A stretch of DNA of 52,659 nucleotides from an uncultured Muribaculaceae bacterium (lineage in GTDB: Bacteria > Bacteroidota > Bacteroidia > Bacteroidales > Muribaculaceae): positions 1 through 52,659 of the forward strand of contig CABUTS010000012.1 in the NCBI GenBank assembly GCA_902494515.1, read 5' to 3'. How positions within the stretch are numbered: the stretch's first letter is position 1; each line of letters starts with the position of its first letter. Below, piece by piece: positions 32,241 through 40,749 of this stretch. The notes under the pieces are model-generated. The model was not told where the DNA came from. It was given only the letters and a program-made list of their open reading frames with translations, and searched no databases. A program made the position numbers and the translations under genes.

Positions 32241-32370
32241 GAGGGTGTATCAAAATTGATTATTTGTAGGGACATACCTTTGGCATGTAAACTTAATCAC
32301 CTGATTTCCAGATATCACGTGCCAAAGGCACGTCCCTACGTTATGGTAAATATCAATTTTGATACACCAT
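32241..32370. repeat. MITE-like inverted repeat, about 125 bp
   Basis: Perfect 17-bp terminal arms (32244-32260 and 32352-32368, GGTGTATCAAAATTGAT and its complement) enclose inner arms GTAGGGAC/GTCCCTAC with imperfectly paired flanks and a small GTGCC-AAA-GGCAC hairpin. No ORF is inside. It lies between convergent CotH and trmD genes and could act as a bidirectional terminator. A related end, GAGGGTGTATC, recurs at 42075. Confidence 0.75.
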
Positions 32371-32372
32371 CG

Positions 32373-33047
32373 TTATTTCAGTAAATCCGGGCGGAGGAGC
32401 CGGGTGCGCTCCAGCGACTGCTCATGGCGCCACTGGGCGATTTTGGCCTCATGGCCCGAAAGGAGGATATCAGGGACCCGCCACCCTTTGTATTCCGCCG
32501 GACGGGTGTAATCGGGCGCCGACAGGAGCTGGTCCTGGAAGGAATCGCTGAGTGCCGACTGTTCGTCGCCAAGAACGCCGGGAATCAGGCGGACAATGGC
32601 GTCGGAGATGATGATTGCGGGAAGTTCCCCCCCGGTCAGCACGTAGTCGCCGACCGAAATCTCGCGGGTGATGAGGTGCTCGCGCACACGGTAATCCACC
32701 CCTTTGTAATGCCCGCAGAGGATGATGATATTGTTCAGGAGCGACATCGAATTGGCCATCGGCTGGTCGAACTGCTCGCCGTCGGGCGATGTGAAAATCA
32801 CCTCGTCGTAATCGCGTTCAGCCTTCAGCGCGCTGATACAGCGGTCGATAGGCTCGACCTGCATAACCATGCCAGCCTCGCCGCCGAAGGGGTAATCGTC
32901 GACTTTGCGATGCTTATTGGTGGTGTAATCGCGCAGATTGTGGACATGGAATTCAGCCAGCCCCTTGGTCTGAGCGCGTTTGAGGATGGAGCACCCCAGC
33001 GGGGACTCGAACATTTCAGGGAGTACGGTGATTATATCGATTCGCAT
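32373..33047 (-). CDS. trmD: tRNA (guanine-37-N1)-methyltransferase
   Basis: Makes m1G37 on tRNAs reading CNN/GGN-type codons to prevent frameshifting. The protein has 224 residues from ATG 33047 (MRIDIITVLPEMFESPL). The SPOUT trefoil knot is visible in CGHYKGVDYRV and ISVGDYVLTGGELPA, followed by IPGVLGDEQSALSDSF. An upstream GTG would add 5 residues without family support. It is 60 nt downstream of the AsnA-like gene, the last of the four-gene minus-strand run. Confidence 0.94.
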   Translation of the reverse strand: MRIDIITVLPEMFESPLGCSILKRAQTKGLAEFHVHNLRDYTTNKHRKVDDYPFGGEAGMVMQVEPIDRCISALKAERDYDEVIFTSPDGEQFDQPMANSMSLLNNIIILCGHYKGVDYRVREHLITREISVGDYVLTGGELPAIIISDAIVRLIPGVLGDEQSALSDSFQDQLLSAPDYTRPAEYKGWRVPDILLSGHEAKIAQWRHEQSLERTRLLRPDLLK

Positions 33048-33107
33048 AATTCTTTGATTCACAGAGGGTAAAACGGAAGCCGGCGCCGCTCATGGCGAGG
33101 AGCGGAC

Positions 33108-33884
33108 TCAGGTCAGGAGATGGGGCTGATGGAGAATCTGCATGGCGAACTGGTCGCGGAGCACGCTGCCGCCGACGGAGGTCACGGGCTTAGTGGTATC
33201 GATTGCAATTTCAGCAATGGGAAGCGGGCAGCCGACAATCTTGTTCCAGACATAGATTTTCGAGGTCAGGGCCTTGGCGTCGTAGAGTATCAGGGAGCGG
33301 CTTGTGTGACTGTGCAGATACTCGTAGATCATCCTCTGCTCCGACTTCTCGTCGCCCGATTCGGAGAGATCCGAGAGCTGGAGCACCGCGATTCGCGGCG
33401 GCAGGGTGACATCGAGATGCGGCAGCGTCTTGATGATGTGAGCCTCAGTTTCACACATGATGGTGTACAGCTTCTTGCAGATGCCCGTCAGATGCTCGGC
33501 GGTGGCGTCCTCGTCGGAGATGACCTGCTGCCACGCCCAGGCTGTGTAATGCGGCGAGCGGGTAGAGTTTTCAATCTCCATCGGGCGCACGGCGTTCATC
33601 ACGGCGAACACCCCGAAGCCGGGAGCGATGTCGTAGCGCACCAATTGTGTGCGGAGCCAGCGGTTCAGTCCGTTGACAAGCTCCACCTCCTGTCCGGTGC
33701 CGGGAAGACGAAACCGGATGGCTTCGCCCGGGTCATTAAGACCCGACCCCACAGGCACATACAGCGGCGGCGTTACGCGACGCAGCGAAAACTCCTCGGC
33801 TAAACGCGGCTCGATGAAGCGCTTGATTTGCGAAAAGGCAATCTCCGCCGTCTCGCGAAGCAGCCGTGGTTTGAATGGTGCCAT
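33108..33884 (-). CDS. Degenerate asparagine synthetase A (AsnA-like pseudoenzyme)
   Basis: The 258-residue protein aligns by eye with aspartate-ammonia ligase AsnA (about 330 residues in E. coli): FIEPRLAEEFSLRRVTPPL, GSGLND, LNRWLR, the PGFGVFAVMNAVRP stretch, TAWAWQQV, IYVWNKIV and the final SVGGSVLRDQ. Against E. coli numbering Asp46 and Arg100 are kept, but Lys77 is Leu, Asp115 Thr, Gln116 Ala, Asp118 Ala and Arg299 Gln. The RAPDYDD loop that helps bind ATP is deleted. It is therefore unlikely to make asparagine. Its ATG lies 1 nt after the barrel gene's stop, so translation is coupled. A regulatory or binding role for this class II synthetase-like fold is inference. Confidence 0.75.
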   Translation of the reverse strand: MAPFKPRLLRETAEIAFSQIKRFIEPRLAEEFSLRRVTPPLYVPVGSGLNDPGEAIRFRLPGTGQEVELVNGLNRWLRTQLVRYDIAPGFGVFAVMNAVRPMEIENSTRSPHYTAWAWQQVISDEDATAEHLTGICKKLYTIMCETEAHIIKTLPHLDVTLPPRIAVLQLSDLSESGDEKSEQRMIYEYLHSHTSRSLILYDAKALTSKIYVWNKIVGCPLPIAEIAIDTTKPVTSVGGSVLRDQFAMQILHQPHLLT

Positions 33885-33885
33885 A

Positions 33886-35775
33886 TCAGAACTTAAAGGA
33901 GATTCCGGCCAGGCCGGTGATTCCCTGAGCGGGGATTTCGAAGATTCCCAAATTGCGGTTGTTCAGAATGTTATCGACGCGCAAGAATACCGAGAACGCC
34001 GGGGTGAAGCGGTAAGAGGCTCCGGCCCAGAGATTCGTGAGCGTTCCGAGGTCCACTTTAACATCGCGGCCGTAAGAATTGAACTGAGGTCTGTCGTATC
34101 CTTCAGCAATCACTTCTTCTTCAGCCGTGGCGAACGAGCGGTCCATGCGGGCGGTGAAACCGACGCTGACATCCAGCGGATCAATAGGATGCACGGTCGC
34201 CGAAGCCCCGATTACACTCTTTGCACGGTCGGCCCAGTAAAGCCAGCTTTTCTTATTGCCGTCACCGAGGGTTCCCTCGTAGCTCAGGTCAAGTTCAAGC
34301 AGCTTGCGGTACTTCCAGTTGATTTTCGCACCGACTTTCCAGCTGCGGAGGTCTTCGGGCATGAACAGGTTGGCCCGACCGACGCCATCGCGGGCTCCGA
34401 GAGGCATCAGCCAGTCGTTGGCAGCTGCATAATCAGCTGTCAATGTAAGAGATGCGCCGTAGAACGGGCCTACGCGCAGCCCTACCTGGCCGGTTATGGC
34501 AACGTTCGAGAACTCGTAGCCCATTCGCATATCGGTGTAACGCGAAATCTGGAATATCTCCTCCAAGGTATTGGTGTTGACACCCCCGCCGAACTTCACC
34601 CAGAGGCCGAAGCGGGCGTCGGGATTCAGTCCGAGGAGAACGTCGGGAGCCACATGGAGGGTCTTGCCGGAGTTCGATGAGATGCCGAAGCGGGCACCGA
34701 AGCGGCCGGTGAAGATTCCGGAGTTATATTCAGCAGCGGGAGTGATGTCAATCTGCGCCATGTTGCGGCTCTCGCCAAATGGCAGATTCCACCCTTTTGC
34801 CGAATATGCCATGAAATCCGAGCCTGTGCGGAACGAATTGTAATGCAGCACTTTGCCTTCGACATTCAGCGATACGGCAGCTGCATCGTTGACCTGCTCG
34901 CGAATCATGCCGTTGAAATCAATCACCGACTGGGAAGCCGACGGCGCGGTGGTCCAGATTTCCGGTTCAACGGTTTCATCGACATAATGCTGATAATCGA
35001 CGCGGGGAACTTTCCCGTTGGCGAAGCGGCTGAATCCGGCGCCGACGGCGTAGGTCAGATGGTCGGAATAGCGGCCGTCGAACCCGGCGCCTAATTTGAA
35101 GCGGAAGTTGTGGACTCTCTTAAGACCTTCTTCATACCAGCCTATTCCTCCACCCGGTTGAGCATCGGGATTCGGCGGAAAATTATCCCCGTCGGGGATT
35201 CTCAGCGGGTCGAGATACCCATTGACCTCAGAGTCGACATTCCAGTTGGAATAAACTCCGGAAGCACTGATTTTCAACGTGTTGTAGCTATTGAAACGGT
35301 GGGCGAAATCCACGCCGAAAGCCAGGTCGAGGCTCTTGAATTTCTCATCTTCAAGCACCCCGGCCTCCGGACCGCCCTTATACTGCCGGTTGTCGCCCTG
35401 CAGCCAGATATTCAGCGAGTTGGCCTCATCGGCGAGGATAGCGTAGCCGGCCGAAACCGCAGCGTCGACGGTAGGAAAATAGCCCAGGTCGAGGTAGCCG
35501 CGCCAGGGGGTCGCGGCAAAGACCGGCTCGGTATTCGCGGGCTCCAGACGGAAAAGCACCGGCGAGAGCGCCGAATGGATGGAATTCCCCTGCATCTTCA
35601 TGTTGATGGTGCGGGTCTGGGGTGTTTTTACCTCCGGATAGACTGTCGGACGGGCGGCTGCGCGCTGCTCGGGCACGATGTCGCGGTCGATGGTAATCTC
35701 TTTCTCGAGCGACTGGGCCGCCCCGATGGCCGGAACCATCAGAAGCGCCAGCGGAAGGATATATGCTGTTTTCAT
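33886..35775 (-). CDS. Outer-membrane beta-barrel protein (TonB-receptor-like barrel)
   Basis: The 629-residue protein has a signal peptide (1-20), a Pro/Arg-rich N-terminal stretch, and then repeated amphipathic beta strands from about 90 to the end, finishing VDNILNNRNLGIFEIPAQ ... FKF with the terminal aromatic residue expected of outer-membrane barrels. A TonB plug domain and carboxypeptidase-like domain are not evident, so it is probably not a classical transporter. It overlaps the upstream TPR gene by 4 nt (ATGA). Confidence 0.78.
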   Translation of the reverse strand: MKTAYILPLALLMVPAIGAAQSLEKEITIDRDIVPEQRAAARPTVYPEVKTPQTRTINMKMQGNSIHSALSPVLFRLEPANTEPVFAATPWRGYLDLGYFPTVDAAVSAGYAILADEANSLNIWLQGDNRQYKGGPEAGVLEDEKFKSLDLAFGVDFAHRFNSYNTLKISASGVYSNWNVDSEVNGYLDPLRIPDGDNFPPNPDAQPGGGIGWYEEGLKRVHNFRFKLGAGFDGRYSDHLTYAVGAGFSRFANGKVPRVDYQHYVDETVEPEIWTTAPSASQSVIDFNGMIREQVNDAAAVSLNVEGKVLHYNSFRTGSDFMAYSAKGWNLPFGESRNMAQIDITPAAEYNSGIFTGRFGARFGISSNSGKTLHVAPDVLLGLNPDARFGLWVKFGGGVNTNTLEEIFQISRYTDMRMGYEFSNVAITGQVGLRVGPFYGASLTLTADYAAANDWLMPLGARDGVGRANLFMPEDLRSWKVGAKINWKYRKLLELDLSYEGTLGDGNKKSWLYWADRAKSVIGASATVHPIDPLDVSVGFTARMDRSFATAEEEVIAEGYDRPQFNSYGRDVKVDLGTLTNLWAGASYRFTPAFSVFLRVDNILNNRNLGIFEIPAQGITGLAGISFKF

Positions 35776-38711
35776 TTGCTCAAACGGGTTTCAATCATCT
35801 GGAAAATGTCAGTCTCTTTGCCGGGATAGTTCTCGCGGAGCGACTTCAGATACTCGTCGGCCTCGAAGGTGTTCCCCTTGGCGCGGTGAATGTCGCTCAG
35901 GAGGATGAACCCGCGGGCGAGCCAGTATTCATGCGGGGTGTTCGAGTCGATCAGGGCGTTGACCTGCTTCAGGGAGGCGTCGCGCTTGCCGGAGTCGAAC
36001 AGCTCCTGAGCGTAATAGTAGGCGGCCTTTGCTCCGGGGAGGGTCTCGGGGCGCTGGGCAAGTTCCGACAGGATGTCGGATGCCTCGGTCTTGTTGCCGG
36101 CCGACTGCAGTGCTATTGCCTTGGCCAACAGCACTTCACGGCGTTCCTCTTCGCCAAGCGAGGAGCTGCTCAGCAGCTGCGAGGCGATTTCGAGGACCTC
36201 ATCGTTGTTGCCCATGTCGCGGCTCAGACGGAGCACACCGAGGCGGGCGCGGTTGACGTCGATCGGGTTCGACGATTTCTCGGCAAGCATACGGTAGGCG
36301 GCGAGGGCTTCGGGTGCCTTACCCTCCTTTTCGCGGAGCTCGGCGAGAATTGCAAGGGCACTAACGGCCTCCTTCGATTCGGGATAGGAGCCGATTAGCT
36401 CGTCGGCCAGGCGGATGGCATCGGCGTTGCGGCCGTTCTCATAGGCCTTCTCGACCCCTTCAAGCTGCAGCGCAACCAGCTCGGACTCATCCATTTTCGG
36501 CGCGTCAGGTACCGTGGCGAGGAAGTTGGCGTATGTGCTGACCTCACCCATGTCGGCGTAGACGTGCTTGAGGTCTTCGGCGGCCGCACGGGCCTCGTCG
36601 GAGGTGGGGTATGTGCGGATCACATGCTTGTAGCTCTCGATGGCAACGTCGCGCTGGCCGTTGTTGAGCTGGGCGATGGCTTTCAGCAGCGCCCCCTGAC
36701 GCCCCTGCGGGGTGGAGGGGAAACGCTTGGCCAGAGAGGCGTAGGTCGAGATAGCACTCTGGTTGTCAGCGAGTTCAGTATAGCTTTCACCGGTCTCGAG
36801 CATTGCTGAGGGGAGCAGTACGGAGCTCGGGAAACGGCGCATCATCTCGGCGAGGCCGTCGATTTTGCCCTGATGGTCGCGGCGGAGCCCCTTGATGATG
36901 GCCTGCTGGAACATCGGGTAGTCGGCGGCGTTCGGAGCAGCCTTGATTGCTGCGGAATAGTCGGTTTCGGCGTCGGTGAAGTCGGAGGTATAGTAGCAGG
37001 CATCGCCGCGGCGGTTCAGGGCGTCGGCCCGGAGCGCACGCACATCAGCGGGAGTGCTGTTGTTCAGCGATTTGAGGAATTTCGTCAGGTAGTCCTTGGC
37101 CGAGGGGAAATCCTTCAGGGCGAACTTGGCGTAAGCCATGTCGTAGAGGGCCAGGGAATGGTTTTTGTTGCCCGAGGGGGTCTCCTTGAGGAAGCGGTTG
37201 TAGGAGGTTACAGCCTTGGAGTAATCCCCCTGGCGATACTGTGCTTCGCCGAGCCAGAGGTTTGATTCTGAGGCGGTTTCGGCGGAAAAACGACCCAGCG
37301 AGCGGGCCTCCTGAAGCAGTTTCTCAGCTTCGGCGGCTCGGCCTGAACGGAGCTGGCGCGTACCGTAGATAAACAGCACCTGCTGTTTGGCGGCTAAGAT
37401 TTTGTCGTTCGGGCGCTTGATGTTGTTGATGGCGTTCAGCGCCGCGGCGTAGTTGTTGTCGGTGATGTAACCGTTGATAATGTAGTCGGCGACCTCCGGG
37501 GCGCGCTCGGAGTCAGGGTATTTGGCCAGGAAGTTCTCGAACTGAACGACCGAGGAACCGAAGGGAATCTTTCCGCCGCGGCCCGAGGCTACGGCGTAGT
37601 TGTATGTCGCGGCTTCGGAGGTGGCGTTGTCGAAGTCCTTGTGGATTGCCTGGCTGAGCGCCATGAGGGCGGCGTCGAAATTATCAAGCTGCATATAGCT
37701 CTGGCCGATAAGCAGATAGGCCGACTGGCCCATGGCATTGTCCTGCTCAACAACCGGGGTCAGCAGCCTGATGGCGTCCTCGTAACGGCCACCGTCGTAG
37801 GCGTCGAGGCCGAGGATGTAGAGCGCCGAGGCGACAGGCTCGCTGACCAGCGTCTTATACTGGCTCAGGAGTCCTACGGCACCGTTCATGTCCCCCTTGG
37901 CGTAGAGCGACTCACCGGCAATTCGGAGCATTTCGGGTAGATATTCCGCAGGGCAACCACTGGTAATCAGGCTGTTGGCCTGACGGTAAGCTTCGTCCCA
38001 GTTCCCTTTGCCGTACTGCAGCTGCGCCATATAATATGGTGTCATCCGAGCCGGACTGGACTGGTCGACGCGGACTTTCCGGAACCCCTCGAGGGCCTTG
38101 TCTGTGCGGTTGTTGACATAGTCGACATAGGCCAGATAGAAGCGGGCGGAGTTGGCCGCCGGGGTGTAAACCAGGGGATTCAGCAACCCCACGGCCTCGT
38201 CGTAGCGGGCGAATTTCAGCAGGCAGTAGGCCTCGCGGAGCGCTTTTTCCTCGGCGTCGGAGGGGTTGAGCGCCTGAGGGTTAACCGACTGATACACAGT
38301 CAGCGCACCGGCGTAGTCGGCTTTGTCGAACAGACATCCGGCGAGCCCCAACAGAGCCCGCTCGCGCAGCGGCGATGCCGGATAGCGGTTGAGAAAGTCG
38401 GAGAACATCGCGGCGGCGTTCTCCTCGGGGAGATGGGCGCAGGCCGTAGCCAGCTCAAACTCAACGGCTTCGCGTTCCGGAGTGTTCTTGGGTATGGCTA
38501 CGAGCGAACGGCGAAGCTGGTCTACAGCGCCGCGGTAATTTTGGTCGGACATCATCAGCGACCCGCGCTCGGCGTAGCCCGGGGCGGTGGGGAGGTTGAC
38601 CACACAGCCCGTGCTGCGGGCGTCGGTCATTGCCTCGAGCATATCGGCGGCTGAAAACTGAGGGATTGCCAGAGCCATTGCGGCGGCACAGAGTCCCGGA
38701 AATATTTTCAT
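35772..38711 (-). CDS. Large periplasmic TPR-repeat protein
   Basis: The 979-residue protein has a signal peptide (about 1-22) and then near-continuous TPR/Sel1-like helical pairs to the C-terminus (for example YRGAVDQLRRSLVAIPKNTP, YAGALTVYQSVNP, YSKAVTSYNRFLKETP, RDVAIESYKHVIRTYP). Such arrays scaffold protein complexes; BamD and YbgF are smaller relatives. The overlap with the barrel gene implies that the two products work together at the outer membrane. The partner and substrate are unknown. Confidence 0.82.
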   Translation of the reverse strand: MKIFPGLCAAAMALAIPQFSAADMLEAMTDARSTGCVVNLPTAPGYAERGSLMMSDQNYRGAVDQLRRSLVAIPKNTPEREAVEFELATACAHLPEENAAAMFSDFLNRYPASPLRERALLGLAGCLFDKADYAGALTVYQSVNPQALNPSDAEEKALREAYCLLKFARYDEAVGLLNPLVYTPAANSARFYLAYVDYVNNRTDKALEGFRKVRVDQSSPARMTPYYMAQLQYGKGNWDEAYRQANSLITSGCPAEYLPEMLRIAGESLYAKGDMNGAVGLLSQYKTLVSEPVASALYILGLDAYDGGRYEDAIRLLTPVVEQDNAMGQSAYLLIGQSYMQLDNFDAALMALSQAIHKDFDNATSEAATYNYAVASGRGGKIPFGSSVVQFENFLAKYPDSERAPEVADYIINGYITDNNYAAALNAINNIKRPNDKILAAKQQVLFIYGTRQLRSGRAAEAEKLLQEARSLGRFSAETASESNLWLGEAQYRQGDYSKAVTSYNRFLKETPSGNKNHSLALYDMAYAKFALKDFPSAKDYLTKFLKSLNNSTPADVRALRADALNRRGDACYYTSDFTDAETDYSAAIKAAPNAADYPMFQQAIIKGLRRDHQGKIDGLAEMMRRFPSSVLLPSAMLETGESYTELADNQSAISTYASLAKRFPSTPQGRQGALLKAIAQLNNGQRDVAIESYKHVIRTYPTSDEARAAAEDLKHVYADMGEVSTYANFLATVPDAPKMDESELVALQLEGVEKAYENGRNADAIRLADELIGSYPESKEAVSALAILAELREKEGKAPEALAAYRMLAEKSSNPIDVNRARLGVLRLSRDMGNNDEVLEIASQLLSSSSLGEEERREVLLAKAIALQSAGNKTEASDILSELAQRPETLPGAKAAYYYAQELFDSGKRDASLKQVNALIDSNTPHEYWLARGFILLSDIHRAKGNTFEADEYLKSLRENYPGKETDIFQMIETRLSK

Positions 38712-38881
38712 TTATCGTTATTTTTATCGAAGTAATTCCAAAAAAGCAACCAAACCGGCTTGCGTAGCCATTAGCTTAGCCATCAGCTCTTAACCGGGCT
38801 GCCAGGCTCTTAACCGGGCCGTCAGGCCCGTATTCTGGAGAATGCCCTGGAATGGCCCTATCGGTTTCGACTGCTTTTTTG
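38712..38881. repeat. Intergenic region with a 20-bp tandem duplication and a family-A palindrome
   Basis: 38786-38805 and 38806-38825 are tandem copies (core GCTCTTAACCGGGC, two differences). TTTTTTGTTACTG (38875-38887) and the hairpin GCCGG-CTTG-CCGGC (38892... to 38905) run into the 3' end of the menG/ubiE gene. Confidence 0.7.
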
Positions 38882-39631
38882 TTACTGTTTCGCCGGCTTG
38901 CCGGCAGTGTATATTGTGCAGACCCCGAAGGTCAGGCGCCTCAGCGAGGGCCCGGAGAGCCCGGCGCCGGTCATCAGGGCGAGCATCTCCCCGCCCTGCG
39001 GCATTGCAGCGATGGAGGCGGGCAGATATGAGTAGGCGCTCCGGTCTTTCGACACCATGCGCCCCACCAGCGGTATGATCCCGCGGGTGTAGAGCTTATA
39101 GAAGGGCTTCACCACGGGATTCGTCGGCGTGGAAAGCTCTATAACATAGAGTTTTCCGCCGGGACGCAACACGCGCGCCATTTCGGCATATCCGCGGTCG
39201 AGGTGCTCGAAGTTGCGGACCCCGAAGGCCACGGTCACGGCGTCGAAACTGTTGTCGGCGAAGGGGAGCTTCAGACAGTCGGCCTGCCGGAAGGCGATAC
39301 GGTCCGTCAGACCGGCGTCTTCGACCTTTTTCCTGCCGACGGCCATCATACCCTCCGACAGGTCAATGCCGGTAATCCGGCAGCCGGGAATGGCCCGCGC
39401 CAGCTGGATGGCCATGTCGCCGGTGCCGGTGGCGACATCGAGAAGCGTCGCGGGGGAGTCGGCGGCGATTGCCTTCACCACCTTCCTGCGCCATCCGCGA
39501 TCCACCCCGAAGGTCATGGCCCGGTTCATAAAGTCATAGGCGGGGGCGATGTTGTCGAACATCGCCTCCACCTGCTTTCCTTTCGGGTCATCGTGGCCGT
39601 AGGGGGTTATTTTCTCTGCTTTTATTTGCAA
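38882..39631 (-). CDS. ubiE: Demethylmenaquinone / ubiquinone C-methyltransferase
   Basis: Last step of menaquinone synthesis: SAM-dependent methylation of demethylmenaquinone (MenG function in this quinone type). The 249-residue protein has SAM motif LLDVATGTGDMAIQLA (60-75), ITGIDLSEGMM, and FDNSFDAVTVAFGVRNFE-like family sequence. The start appears to be TTG at 39631 (QIKAEKITPYG), 4 nt after the purC stop, since no ATG fits the conserved N-terminus. The last residues (TAGKPAKQ) and the stop codon are encoded by a family-A repeat. Confidence 0.9.
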   Translation of the reverse strand: MQIKAEKITPYGHDDPKGKQVEAMFDNIAPAYDFMNRAMTFGVDRGWRRKVVKAIAADSPATLLDVATGTGDMAIQLARAIPGCRITGIDLSEGMMAVGRKKVEDAGLTDRIAFRQADCLKLPFADNSFDAVTVAFGVRNFEHLDRGYAEMARVLRPGGKLYVIELSTPTNPVVKPFYKLYTRGIIPLVGRMVSKDRSAYSYLPASIAAMPQGGEMLALMTGAGLSGPSLRRLTFGVCTIYTAGKPAKQ

Positions 39632-39635
39632 AATA

Positions 39636-40586
39636 TCAGGCTTGGAGTTCGGCGAGGCAGTCGAGGAGGTTCTTCTCGATGCGAGCGGCGAGGTTATCGG
39701 AAGGAGCGGGCTGGAATTTGCGGCCGGTGATGTGCTCGTAGAGTTCGATGTAGCGCTGCGATACCTGCTCGCAGAACTCAGGGGTCATCTCGGGCACGGT
39801 CTGACCCTCTTTGCCCATGAAGTTATGGTCGATAAGCCACTGACGCACAAACTCTTTGGAGAGCTGACGCTGGGCTTCGCCCTTCTCGAAACGTTCCTGG
39901 TAACCCTCGGCGTAGAAGTAGCGCGAGGAGTCGGGAGTATGGATTTCGTCGATGAGGATGACCTTGCCGTCGCGCTTGCCGAACTCATATTTGGTGTCGA
40001 CGAGGATCAGGCCCTTGTCGGCAGCCATTTCGGAGCCACGGGCAAACAGGGCGCGGGTGTAGGCCTCCATCTGCTTGTAATCCTCCTCGCTGACGAGACC
40101 CTGGGCGATGATTTCCTCGCGGGAGATGTTCTCGTCGTGACCTTCGGCAGCCTTGGTGGTCGGGGTGATGATAGGTTCGGGGAACTTCTGGTTCTCCTTC
40201 ATACCCTCGGGGAGGGTGACGCCGCAGAGCACACGGTTGCCGGCCTTGTATTCACGCCATGCCGAGCCGGTGAGGTAGCCGCGGATAATCATCTCCACGG
40301 GGAAGCCATGGCAGCGGTAGCCGACGGTAACCATCGGATCGGGGTCGGCCAGACGCCAGTTGGGCACTATGTCGGCGGTCGACTCCAGGAAGTAGGAGGC
40401 TATCTGATTGATTACCTGGCCCTTGAATGGAATACCTTTGGGAAGGATCACATCGAAGGCCGAAATGCGGTCGGTTGCGACCATAGCAAGCAGATTGTCG
40501 TTGATGGTGTAGACGTCACGCACTTTGCCGTGATAGACAGCAGTCTGACCCGGCAGGTTGAAGTTGGTTTTCAGAAGAGTTTCCAT
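39636..40586 (-). CDS. purC: Phosphoribosylaminoimidazole-succinocarboxamide synthase
   Basis: Joins CAIR and aspartate to form SAICAR in purine synthesis. The 316-residue protein starts at ATG 40586 (METLLKTNFNLPG); a longer in-frame reading upstream only covers repeats. Motifs: YHGKVRDVY, TDRISAFDVILPKGIPFKG, VEMIIRGYLTGSAWREY, and ILIDEIHTPDSSRYF. It is followed by ubiE after 4 nt and preceded by phoH on the same strand with a repeat-filled 163-nt gap. Confidence 0.95.
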   Translation of the reverse strand: METLLKTNFNLPGQTAVYHGKVRDVYTINDNLLAMVATDRISAFDVILPKGIPFKGQVINQIASYFLESTADIVPNWRLADPDPMVTVGYRCHGFPVEMIIRGYLTGSAWREYKAGNRVLCGVTLPEGMKENQKFPEPIITPTTKAAEGHDENISREEIIAQGLVSEEDYKQMEAYTRALFARGSEMAADKGLILVDTKYEFGKRDGKVILIDEIHTPDSSRYFYAEGYQERFEKGEAQRQLSKEFVRQWLIDHNFMGKEGQTVPEMTPEFCEQVSQRYIELYEHITGRKFQPAPSDNLAARIEKNLLDCLAELQA

Positions 40587-40749
40587 CTTTTGCAGAAATA
40601 TGATGAAGTTTTTATATATACGTTTGAAGCGGGCTTCGCAAAATCTACAATTGAAAGCGGCTTCCGCAAACTTTTTTGTTTCGGCTGCGAGCCTCAGCGA
40701 GCTTTTTGAAAGCGGGCTTCCGCAAACTTTTTTGTTCCGGCTGCGAGCT
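40587..40749. repeat. Duplicated family-B element between phoH and purC
   Basis: Two direct copies, 40651-40692 and 40706-40748, share TTGAAAGCGG, CTTCCGCAAACTTTTTTGTT and CGGCTGCGAGC. A shorter relative lies at about 40625-40641. The T-rich block and CGGCTGCGAGC match the elements at 11510 and 11667. The second copy begins directly at the phoH stop codon. Confidence 0.75.
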
